Shown here in pieces: positions 7,219 to 12,480 of a stretch of 12,480 bases of DNA. The translations under genes and the position numbers were made by a program. The notes under the pieces are model-generated. The model was not told the DNA's origin. It made no database searches and worked only from the letters and a program-made list of their open reading frames with translations. Numbering within the stretch: position 1 is the first letter of the stretch; the number at the start of each line of letters is the position of its first letter. Source of the DNA: Actinomycetota bacterium (GTDB taxonomy: Bacteria; Actinomycetota; Thermoleophilia; Solirubrobacterales; 70-9); NCBI GenBank assembly GCA_018268695.1, contig JAFDWD010001129.1, positions 1 to 12,480 on the forward strand, given 5' to 3'.

Positions 7219-7257
7219 CGCGAACCGCCAAAGTCACTGTGACTCTGGCGGTTCGCG
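7219..7257 (+). terminator. Long hairpin between the M24 and amidase genes
   Basis: Arms CGCGAACCGCCA (7219-7230) and TGGCGGTTCGCG (7246-7257) pair perfectly over 12 bp; one A/C mismatch follows, then AGTCAC/GTGACT pairs again around a single central T. It starts seven bases after the M24 stop. The stem is strong enough for a terminator but no T-run follows, so a U-less terminator, an mRNA-stabilising 3' hairpin or an extra protein-binding palindrome are all possible. It ends seven bases before operator site 3. Confidence 0.55.
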
Positions 7258-7263
7258 ATGGTG

Positions 7264-7277
7264 ATAACATTTGTTAT
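7264..7277. promoter_or_regulatory. Operator site 3 of the putative TetR regulon
   Basis: ATAACA-TT-TGTTAT, the exact reverse complement of site 1; the identity extends to 16 bases with the following GG. It ends two bases before the amidase ATG at 7280. The -10 implied by the pattern of sites 1 and 2 would be TATGGA at 7275-7280, overlapping the start codon, so here the site may act on a short-leader promoter or as a block to transcription arriving from the M24 gene. Confidence 0.8.
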
Positions 7278-7279
7278 GG

Positions 7280-8737
7280 ATGACTTCGGGGCAGCCAGAT
7301 TCGAACGGGGCGGGCGTCGGGACGACCGGGCCCGGGAATGACCTTTGTGATCTCGGTGCCTGTGAGGTGGCGCTGGCGGTCGCGGCCGGCGAGATCTCGG
7401 CCGAGGAGGTGACCACCGCGCATATCGCGCGTATCGAGCGCCTCAACCCGGCCCTGAACGCGGTGGTCGAGGTCCGCCACCAGGCCCTCGAGGACGCCCG
7501 CGCGATCGACGCGGCGCGAATGAACGGTGAACACATCGGCGAGTTCGCGGGAGTGCCGATCTCGGTCAAGGCCGAAATCGACGTAGCCGGGTCGGCGACC
7601 ACGTCCGGTGTCGTATCACTGCGTGATCGGGTACCGACGGTCGACGCACCGACCGTCGAGCGACTGCGACGGGCCGGCGCGGTGGTCATCGCCAGGACCA
7701 ACATGCCCGACCTCGGCATGCGCCTACACACCGACTCGGGGCTTTACGGGGCAACCATCAATCCTTGGGACTCGAAGGTGACGCCAGGAGGGTCAAGTGG
7801 AGGGGACGCGGTCGCCGTCGCGACCGGAATGGTCTGCCTTGGAGTCGGCTCCGACATCGGCGGTTCACTGCGCAACCCGGCCACCTGTTGCGGGATCGCA
7901 TCGTTGAAGCCGGGATTGGGCACGATCCCGGTCGCCTACGAAGGCGTCACGCGAATCCCGCCGAGCGAGCAGTTGATGTGTGTGCAGGGCCCGCTGGCGC
8001 GGCGCGTCGAGGATCTGGAAGCCGCGTTCGCGATCCTCGAGGGCCCGCACGAGCGCGATCCGTGGAGTTTGATCCCCTCTCCCGTCGCGACCGCAGCGAA
8101 AGGCACAAACCGGGTGGCGGTGACGGCATGCCCGCCAGGTGGAAGCGTCGACCCCCGGGTCGCGGAGGCGGTGAGCTCCTCCGCGAGAGCCCTGGAGGTC
8201 GCCGGCTACGAGGTCGAGGAGGTCGACCCGCCGATGATCGAGGAGCTCTTCGAGGTATGGCGGGCACTGATGGCAAACGGTGAGTTTCTGGCCGACCAGC
8301 CGGAGCTGACCCTCGGCGACGGTGTCAGCAGGTTCCTCGCGCTCACCATGACGGAGGCCGATGGTGACTCGAACCGTGGGGCCTTGGCGGAGGCGCTCGC
8401 CGACCGTCACCACCTGGCCCTCTCCTGGATCGAGTTCCTCTCCCGCTACCCCTTGGTCCTCGGGCCGGTCTGGACGTCCCTGCCGTGGGAGGTCGGCTTC
8501 GACATCTCCGGTACCGGGCAGGCCCACGAGGTCCTCCGCCGGGCGCGGCTGACGCTGGCGGCCAACGCCTTGGGGATCCCGTCGGTCGTGGTGCCGGCGG
8601 CACTGGCCGACGGACTCCCGGTCGGGGTCCAGATCATCGGCGGCCCCGGGTCGGAGAAGCGCTGCCTCGCCGCGGCACGGTATGTGGAGGACGCCTGTGG
8701 GACGTTCACGCCGATCGAAGGACCGGTCGGCGCATGA
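7280..8737 (+). CDS. Amidase-signature family hydrolase
   Basis: A 485-residue amidase. The Ser-cisSer-Lys triad of the family is intact: Lys97 in VPISVKAEID, cis-Ser172 in PGGSSGGDA, nucleophile Ser196 in GSDIGGSLRNPA; the spacings of 75 and 24 residues equal those of FAAH. The family cleaves C-N bonds of amides, carbamates and ureas, and the substrate pocket cannot be read. The ATG at 7280 is chosen because the conserved N-terminal helix begins at about residue 21; the TTG at 7271 lies inside the operator. No Shine-Dalgarno is visible, so a near-leaderless mRNA or coupling to upstream transcription is likely. Probably cytoplasmic. It is the last gene of the catabolic island and may act on the product of the M24 protein or on the imported compound itself. 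It converges on the UPF0114 gene 46 bases away. Confidence 0.92.
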   Translation: MTSGQPDSNGAGVGTTGPGNDLCDLGACEVALAVAAGEISAEEVTTAHIARIERLNPALNAVVEVRHQALEDARAIDAARMNGEHIGEFAGVPISVKAEIDVAGSATTSGVVSLRDRVPTVDAPTVERLRRAGAVVIARTNMPDLGMRLHTDSGLYGATINPWDSKVTPGGSSGGDAVAVATGMVCLGVGSDIGGSLRNPATCCGIASLKPGLGTIPVAYEGVTRIPPSEQLMCVQGPLARRVEDLEAAFAILEGPHERDPWSLIPSPVATAAKGTNRVAVTACPPGGSVDPRVAEAVSSSARALEVAGYEVEEVDPPMIEELFEVWRALMANGEFLADQPELTLGDGVSRFLALTMTEADGDSNRGALAEALADRHHLALSWIEFLSRYPLVLGPVWTSLPWEVGFDISGTGQAHEVLRRARLTLAANALGIPSVVVPAALADGLPVGVQIIGGPGSEKRCLAAARYVEDACGTFTPIEGPVGA

Positions 8738-8783
8738 GCTCCACGTTTGCGACGGAACGCCGGCGCCGCGGGGCGGGGCCTGG

Positions 8784-9350
8784 TTAGTCGGCTTGGTCGG
8801 CGGCGACCCCGTGCTTCTTCGGGTCCGGCCCGTGCGGTGAGAGAAAGCGGTCGATCGCCGCGAGGGCCACGGCGGAGACGACGAAGGTGAGGTGGATCAC
8901 CGTCTGCCAGAGCATCGTGTCCGAGCTGGTGTTGCCGGCGTTGATGAAGGTCTGCAACAGGTGGATCGAGGAGATGCCGACGATCGCCATCGCCAGCTTC
9001 ACCTTCAACACGTTGGCGTTGACGTGCGACAGCCACTCGGGCTGGTCGGGGTGGTTGCGCAGGTTGATCTTCGAGACGAAGGTCTCGTAGCCGCCGACGA
9101 TCACCATGATCAGGAGATTGGCGATCATCACCACGTCGACGAGGCCGAGCACCAGCAACATCACCTCGTTCTCGGTCAGGTGGCCGACGTCCGAGACCAG
9201 GTGCCAGAGCTCCTGCATGAAGCGCCAGACGTAGACCCCCTGGGCCGCGATCAGACCCAGGTAGAGCGGCGCCTGCAGCCAGCGGCTGATGAAGATCGTC
9301 GACCCGACGGTGCGGGCCAGCGGCCTCTCCACGTATTGCTCGTTCGACAT
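8784..9350 (-). CDS. UPF0114 (YqhA-like) membrane protein
   Basis: A 188-residue integral membrane protein with hydrophobic segments at about 27-47, 66-86, 115-136 and 148-166. [12 protein letters not shown] at 22-33, [11 protein letters not shown] near 85-95 and [10 protein letters not shown] at 126-135 match the conserved stretches of E. coli YqhA. The family function is not established. Compared with YqhA it has about 10 extra polar residues at the N-terminus and a longer charged C-terminal tail. The ATG at 9350 has AGGATGG upstream at moderate distance. It does not share the operator of the preceding island and is probably a separate resident gene. Confidence 0.88.
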   Translation of the reverse strand: MSNEQYVERPLARTVGSTIFISRWLQAPLYLGLIAAQGVYVWRFMQELWHLVSDVGHLTENEVMLLVLGLVDVVMIANLLIMVIVGGYETFVSKINLRNHPDQPEWLSHVNANVLKVKLAMAIVGISSIHLLQTFINAGNTSSDTMLWQTVIHLTFVVSAVALAAIDRFLSPHGPDPKKHGVAADQAD

Positions 9351-9374
9351 GGGCGGCCATCCTAGCGACCCGAA

Positions 9375-9388
9375 TTAGGGTTTCCTAA
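9375..9388. promoter_or_regulatory. Small palindrome upstream of the UPF0114 gene
   Basis: TTAGG-GTTT-CCTAA, 5-bp perfect arms, 24 bases ahead of the UPF0114 start. The half sites resemble those of DtxR/IdeR-type iron regulators, but the spacing is shorter than the usual box. It overlaps where a promoter for the minus-strand gene would lie, so an operator is plausible but unproven. Confidence 0.3.
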
Positions 9389-9427
9389 ACGGCCGTACCG
9401 CGTCCGGCTGACTGCTGTCGCAAGGAG

Positions 9428-9462
9428 CCATTCTATATTCCAAATTCTGGAATATAGAATGG
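9428..9462. promoter_or_regulatory. Large perfect palindrome, probable operator of the toxin-antitoxin-like module
   Basis: Arms CCATTCTATATTCCA (9428-9442) and TGGAATATAGAATGG (9448-9462) are perfect reverse complements over 15 bp around AATTC. The AT-rich block stands out in this GC-rich DNA and lies 21 bases before the winged-helix gene. TAGACT at 9471-9476 could be the -10 of a leaderless transcript starting at the GTG 9484. Autoregulation by the adjacent winged-helix protein is the obvious inference. Confidence 0.75.
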
Positions 9463-9483
9463 GCAACGCCTAGACTTGAATGC

Positions 9484-9999
9484 GTGTTGGGTCCATCAGA
9501 CATTTTGGTGCTGCTGAAGCTCGCGCGAATTGGCGACTTGCCCTGGACGTACGACTCCGTTGCTCACGAACTTGGATTGAGCAACTCAGCGGTTCACCGC
9601 AGCGTCGAACGCGCGACGGAGAGCAAGCTCTTCAACCGCAGCCGTCGTGAGGTCGAACGCGCCTCTCTCCAGGAGCTCTTGGTGCATGGGGCGCGGTACC
9701 TCTTCCCGCCCGAGTGGGGAGGAGAGGCAAGGGGACTTCCGACCGCCTGGGCTGCTCCACCGTTGTCGGAACAGCTTGCCAAGTCCGATGGAAATCCACC
9801 CGTCTGGCCGTTCCCCGGCGGGAAGGTTCGAGGGATAGCGCTGAAACCCTTGGACCCGCGAGTGCCGGATGCCGTCCTCAACGATCGGCCGCTGCACGAG
9901 CTGCTGGCTTTGGTCGACGCGATCCGTATCGGCGCCGCCCGGGAAAGAAATCTGGCCGCGAAGGAGCTCGGCGCCCGTCTCAAGGACCGAGCTGCATGA
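9484..9999 (+). CDS. Winged-helix DNA-binding protein, putative antitoxin/regulator
   Basis: A 171-residue protein with an N-terminal helix-turn-helix: ILVLLKLARIG (7-17) forms the first helix, and YDSVAHELGLSNSAVHRSVE (23-42) reads as helix-turn-recognition helix in MarR/ROK-like winged-helix style. The rest is not recognised beyond a helical C-terminus. The start is GTG 9484; ATG 9480 is out of frame. Its stop overlaps the nucleotidyltransferase start (ATGA), so the two are translated together, as in AbiE-like pairs where the first protein is both antitoxin and repressor. The palindrome just upstream supports autoregulation. Codon choice is less GC-biased than in neighbours, suggesting acquisition by transfer. 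The antitoxin role is inference from context. Confidence 0.75.
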   Translation: MLGPSDILVLLKLARIGDLPWTYDSVAHELGLSNSAVHRSVERATESKLFNRSRREVERASLQELLVHGARYLFPPEWGGEARGLPTAWAAPPLSEQLAKSDGNPPVWPFPGGKVRGIALKPLDPRVPDAVLNDRPLHELLALVDAIRIGAARERNLAAKELGARLKDRAA

Positions 10000-10718
10000 G
10001 TGCGGCGACCATCGAGATGCTGGAGTCCGCGGCAACGACACTGGGACCTCTTGTCGACGGCGATGTTGTCTTCGTCGGCGGCGCGACCATCGCTCTGTGG
10101 ACCACCGACCAGGCGGCCTCCGACTTTCGACCGACCGATGACGTCGACGTGATCGTCGGGGTCGCTTCTCGGTCCGAGTACTACCGGTTCGAGGATCGCC
10201 TTCGCGAACTTGGCTTCGTAAACGACCAAGGTGGAGTCATCTGCCGCTTCTGCCATCCAGCCGAGGACCTGATCCTCGACGTGATGCCAACGGAGGCGAC
10301 GATCCTCGGCTTCGAGAATCACTGGCAGAACGAGTCGTTCCCGCACGCGGTTCCGGTCGAACTCCCCTCCGGCAGGACCATCCGGGCCGTCCCTCCGCCT
10401 TATCTGTTGGCCACGAAGTTAGAGGCATTCGAGTCCCGGGGCGAAGGCGACTTGTTCCGGAGCCACGATTTCGAGGACCTGATCACGCTGGTCGATCGCC
10501 GCGAGGAGCTGGTCGACGAGGTCCATGCGGCTCCGGTGGGGCTACGGGAATTCGTCGCAACCGAATTCGCGGGCCTGCTCCGCCATCGTGACTTCGATCC
10601 GGCGGGTGAGGGAGCGCTGGCCGGCGGTCCGGAGGCGCAACCGCGTTTCGAACGGATCGTCAAGCCTCGGATCGAGGCGATCGTCGACGGCCGATCGAAC
10701 CTGAGACCACACGACTGA
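9996..10718 (+). CDS. AbiEii-like nucleotidyltransferase, putative toxin
   Basis: A 240-residue protein of the polymerase-beta nucleotidyltransferase fold. VFVGGATIALW at 26-36 carries the GG motif, TDDVDV at 47-52 the two metal-binding Asp (49, 51), and DLILDVMP at 91-98 the likely third carboxylate (Asp95). KLEAFESRGEGDLFRSHDFEDL at 141-162 is the Lys...Arg...Asp helix pair typical of AbiEii/MNT-type proteins. Known AbiEii toxins add nucleotides to RNAs such as tRNAs; whether this one does is untested. ATG 9996 is chosen because it overlaps the upstream stop as ATGA and starts just before the fold; the open frame extends further upstream but overlaps the first gene. A tRNA-Pro gene lies 60 bases downstream on the opposite strand, which may reflect an insertion hotspot. 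Confidence 0.82.
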   Translation: MSAATIEMLESAATTLGPLVDGDVVFVGGATIALWTTDQAASDFRPTDDVDVIVGVASRSEYYRFEDRLRELGFVNDQGGVICRFCHPAEDLILDVMPTEATILGFENHWQNESFPHAVPVELPSGRTIRAVPPPYLLATKLEAFESRGEGDLFRSHDFEDLITLVDRREELVDEVHAAPVGLREFVATEFAGLLRHRDFDPAGEGALAGGPEAQPRFERIVKPRIEAIVDGRSNLRPHD

Positions 10719-10778
10719 AAAGCGGCCTAGCTTCGCGTCTGGGCCTGCTCGTATCTGTTCGGGCCTGTTAGGCGTCTA

Positions 10779-10852
10779 TCGGGGCGCCCGGATTTGAACC
10801 GGGGACCTCACCGACCCGAACGGTGCGCGCTACCAGGCTGCGCCACGCCCCG
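10779..10852 (-). tRNA. tRNA-Pro (anticodon CGG)
   Basis: A complete 74-base cloverleaf on the minus strand. Acceptor CGGGGCG pairs with CGCCCCG and ends in discriminator A; the D arm is GCGCAGCCTGGTAGCGC; the anticodon stem CACCG/CGGTG holds loop TTCGGGT with anticodon CGG (reads CCG); the T arm CCCGG-TTCAAAT-CCGGG is canonical. The 3' CCA is not encoded (next bases TAG), so it must be added after transcription. No clear terminator follows. Confidence 0.96.
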
Positions 10853-10943
10853 AGAGGAGCGGATTGTGGCAGAGGGCGGGGGGGTGGCGCGGCGTGGGTG
10901 CCCGACGACGGCGCTACTTTGGCGCCCCGTAGGTTTGAAGGCG

Positions 10944-12041
10944 ATGAGGATGCGGCGGATACGGCTCTTGATGGTGGTCGCGGTGGCGGCGCTGCTGGCG
11001 CTGCCCGCGGCCGCGGGCGCCTATCTGCCGCCGGGATTCGTCGGGCTCTCGCCGCAGAACGGCCTCGGGCACAAGGACTTCGAATTGATGCGGGAAGCGG
11101 GGGTCGACAGCGTGCGGCTGCCGTTCTTCTGGGTCGGGGTGGAGTCGAAGAGCCCGCTGGTGGCGAAGCCCGACTGGTCGCTATACGACAGGGAGGTCGA
11201 ACTGGCGGCCGAAGACGACATCCGGGTGATGCCGTTCGTCTGGGGCTCGCCCGAATGGGTCGCCTCGGAACCGACGCAGCTGCCGGTGAAGACCTCCTGG
11301 CAGCGGTGGGCGTGGCAGCGGTTCCTCCGCGAAGCGGCGGAACGCTACGGGCCCGAAGGCGAATTCTGGGAAGACCACACGAAGCTCGACTACCTGCCGA
11401 TCACCCATTGGGAGATCTGGAACGAGGAGAACATCGTCACCCAGGCCGCGGCGCCGCTCGACCCGGCCGAATACGCGAAGCTGATCCGCATCTCCGGGAT
11501 CACGCTGCACGCCGTCGATCCCGAATCGAAGGTGCTGATCGGGGGGCTCTTCGGCCGGCCCTTGCAGATCCCGCCCAACATCGGCTCCGGCGATTACCTG
11601 AAGCGCGTCTACGCCGCCGGCAACGTGAAGCCCTACTTCGACGGCGTCGCCCTGCACCCGTACGTCGCCCGGGCGCGGGCGATGGGACCGGAGCTGAACA
11701 ACTTCCGGCGCATCATGCGGAACTCCGGCGACGCGAAGACGCCGATCTACATCACCGAGCTCGGCTGGGGGTCCCAGAGTGGGCCGACCCGCTGGCAGCG
11801 GGGCCTCCAGGGGCAGGCGAACCAGCTCTACACGGCGCTCGAAATGCTCTCCGACAATCGCGTCCGCTGGAAAGTCGAAGGCGTCTGGTGGTTCACCTGG
11901 ACCGACGAAGGGGGGACCTGCGTGTTCTGCGCCTCCGCGGGCCTCCTCAACCGGCACTACGAAGCCAAGCCCTCCTGGTATCGCTTCGTCGAATGGACGG
12001 GCGGCAATCCGGAAGCGGTGTCGTCGGCACTAGATCCCTGA
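10944..12041 (+). CDS. Secreted clan GH-A glycoside hydrolase
   Basis: A 365-residue protein. Residues 1-26 form a signal peptide: an Arg-rich n-region (MRMRRIR), a hydrophobic core and a likely cleavage after AAAGA. The mature part is a TIM-barrel hydrolase resembling the GH5/GH39 cellulase-like superfamily: SVRLPFFW strand near 56-63, the acid/base glutamate in HWEIWNEE at 155-162 (probably Glu161), ALHPY at 236-240 and the nucleophile Glu272 in YITELGW. TCVFC near 325-329 holds two Cys that could form a disulfide. The sugar substrate cannot be named. The frame is open far upstream through the tRNA gene, so ATG 10944 is chosen for the signal peptide; an equal alternative is ATG 10950. The ribosome site is weak (GAAGG). 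Glu codons are 19 GAA to 7 GAG by hand count. Not part of the TetR island. Confidence 0.85.
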   Translation: MRMRRIRLLMVVAVAALLALPAAAGAYLPPGFVGLSPQNGLGHKDFELMREAGVDSVRLPFFWVGVESKSPLVAKPDWSLYDREVELAAEDDIRVMPFVWGSPEWVASEPTQLPVKTSWQRWAWQRFLREAAERYGPEGEFWEDHTKLDYLPITHWEIWNEENIVTQAAAPLDPAEYAKLIRISGITLHAVDPESKVLIGGLFGRPLQIPPNIGSGDYLKRVYAAGNVKPYFDGVALHPYVARARAMGPELNNFRRIMRNSGDAKTPIYITELGWGSQSGPTRWQRGLQGQANQLYTALEMLSDNRVRWKVEGVWWFTWTDEGGTCVFCASAGLLNRHYEAKPSWYRFVEWTGGNPEAVSSALDP

Positions 12042-12060
12042 GGGCCTCCGCTGGGTAGGC

Positions 12061-12076
12061 TCTGGGGAACCCCAGA
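12061..12076. promoter_or_regulatory. Small palindrome before the superoxide dismutase gene
   Basis: TCTGGGG-AA-CCCCAGA, 7-bp perfect arms, 21 bases before the sod ATG and just ahead of its ribosome site. It could be an operator, a 5' leader hairpin or a weak terminator of the upstream glycoside hydrolase; no T-run follows. Confidence 0.35.
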
Positions 12077-12097
12077 AATCGGAAAAGGGAGACCCAG

Positions 12098-12480
12098 ATG
12101 GCATTCGAGGTACCTGCTCTGCCGTACGCGTACGACGCGCTCGAGCCCCACATCGACGAGGCGACGATGCGCGTGCACCACGACAAGCACCACCAGGCCT
12201 ACGTCGACAAAGCGAACGCGGCGCTGGAGGGCACCGAGTGGGCCGATCGCTCCGTCGAGGACGTCCTCACCAACCTGTCGAGCCTCCCCGGCGACAAGCA
12301 GGGCCCGGTCCGCAACAACGCCGGCGGCCACTACAACCACTCGCTCTTCTGGAAGATGATGAGCCCGGACGGCGGCGGCGAGCCGACCGGCGCGATCGGC
12401 GAGGCGATCACCAGCACCTTCGGCTCCTTCGACGCCTTCAAGGAGGAGTTCAAAAACGCCGGCATCGCCCGCTTCGGCTC
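12098..12480 (+). CDS. sodA: Fe/Mn superoxide dismutase, 3'-truncated by window edge
   Basis: The first 127 residues of an iron/manganese superoxide dismutase, which converts superoxide to oxygen and hydrogen peroxide in the cytoplasm. The N-terminal hairpin has M-x-x-HH-x-KHH-x-x-YV with metal ligand His27, and GGHYNHSLFW gives the second ligand His81. The remaining two ligands (the D-x-W-E-H-x-Y region) lie beyond the edge. Gly77 next to the active site and GGGEPTG favour the manganese-type subgroup, but metal use cannot be settled from this fragment. The start ATG has AAAAGGGAG five to six bases upstream. All Glu codons seen are GAG, in contrast to the preceding glycoside hydrolase. Confidence 0.95.
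   Translation, partial: MAFEVPALPYAYDALEPHIDEATMRVHHDKHHQAYVDKANAALEGTEWADRSVEDVLTNLSSLPGDKQGPVRNNAGGHYNHSLFWKMMSPDGGGEPTGAIGEAITSTFGSFDAFKEEFKNAGIARFG

Noticed and set aside
7271..7279. TTG 7271 as amidase start
   Set aside because: It lies within operator site 3 and adds only three residues; ATG 7280 is the better codon.
7280..7300. Similar first codons of the amidase and hydrolase genes (both begin Met-Thr-Ser-Gly)
   Set aside because: The match is about nine bases and the proteins then diverge completely; most likely chance.
8446..9360. Minus frame of 304 residues spanning the amidase end and the UPF0114 gene
   Set aside because: It covers two supported genes in another frame and reads as Arg/Pro-rich low complexity; the UPF0114 frame has clear membrane segments.
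10741..10767. Direct repeat GGGCCTG near the tRNA 3' side
   Set aside because: Only seven bases, GC-rich, and too short to support an attachment site.
10794..10943. Upstream extension of the glycoside hydrolase
   Set aside because: It runs through the tRNA-Pro gene and would bury the signal peptide inside the protein.
10823..12058. Plus frame of 411 residues parallel to the glycoside hydrolase
   Set aside because: Ala/Arg/Gly-rich shadow that starts inside the tRNA gene; the other plus frame has a signal peptide and catalytic Glu motifs.
1..12480. CRISPR array, insertion sequence, integrase or attachment site
   Set aside because: No regularly spaced repeats, transposase or recombinase motifs, or duplicated tRNA end were found; the three repeated 14-mers are operators far apart.

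Overview
This is a high-GC bacterial window that looks like chromosomal DNA from an actinomycete. The clues are strong G/C third positions, many long antisense open frames, possible short-leader starts, and a mix of housekeeping genes (a proline tRNA, superoxide dismutase) with a compact catabolic island. A Thermoleophilia/Solirubrobacterales-like host is my guess from general gene style; no marker in the window proves it.

Layout. (1) 1-607: 3' part of a DsbA/thioredoxin-fold gene whose usual catalytic Cys and cis-Pro are both replaced. (2) 613-8737: a catabolic/uptake island. It has an alpha/beta hydrolase (minus), then a three-gene ABC importer operon of the ribose/CUT2 type (lipoprotein binding protein, double-ATPase, permease; plus), a TetR regulator (minus), and a divergent M24 (prolidase/creatinase-fold) protein followed by an amidase-signature hydrolase (plus). 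(3) 8784-9350: a UPF0114 (YqhA-like) membrane protein (minus). (4) 9484-10718: a two-gene module of a winged-helix protein and an AbiEii-like nucleotidyltransferase, headed by a perfect 15-bp-arm palindrome; it looks like a toxin-antitoxin unit. (5) 10779-10852: tRNA-Pro(CGG) on minus. (6) 10944-12041: a secreted clan GH-A glycoside hydrolase. (7) 12098 to the edge: the start of a Mn/Fe superoxide dismutase gene.

The main discovery is that the island carries one palindromic operator, ATAACA-NN-TGTTAT, three times: before the binding-protein gene (1470-1483), in the tetR/M24 divergent gap (5909-5922) and directly before the amidase (7264-7277). The first and third are exact reverse complements. 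At sites 1 and 2 the right half forms an extended -10 element (TGTTATACA, TGTTATAGT), and site 1 has a perfect TTGACA at -35. The simplest model is that the local TetR protein represses the importer, the M24 enzyme, the amidase and itself, with an imported compound or its product as inducer. The hydrolase may belong to the same regulon.

The substrate is unknown. A sugar-type importer wired to a prolidase/creatinase-fold protein and an amidase suggests an amide, peptide-like or guanidino compound rather than a plain sugar. The M24 protein lacks the first of the five usual metal ligands (Asp to Val), so its chemistry may be non-standard. There is no CRISPR array, insertion sequence or integrase in the window, and no gene-free stretch longer than about 140 bases.
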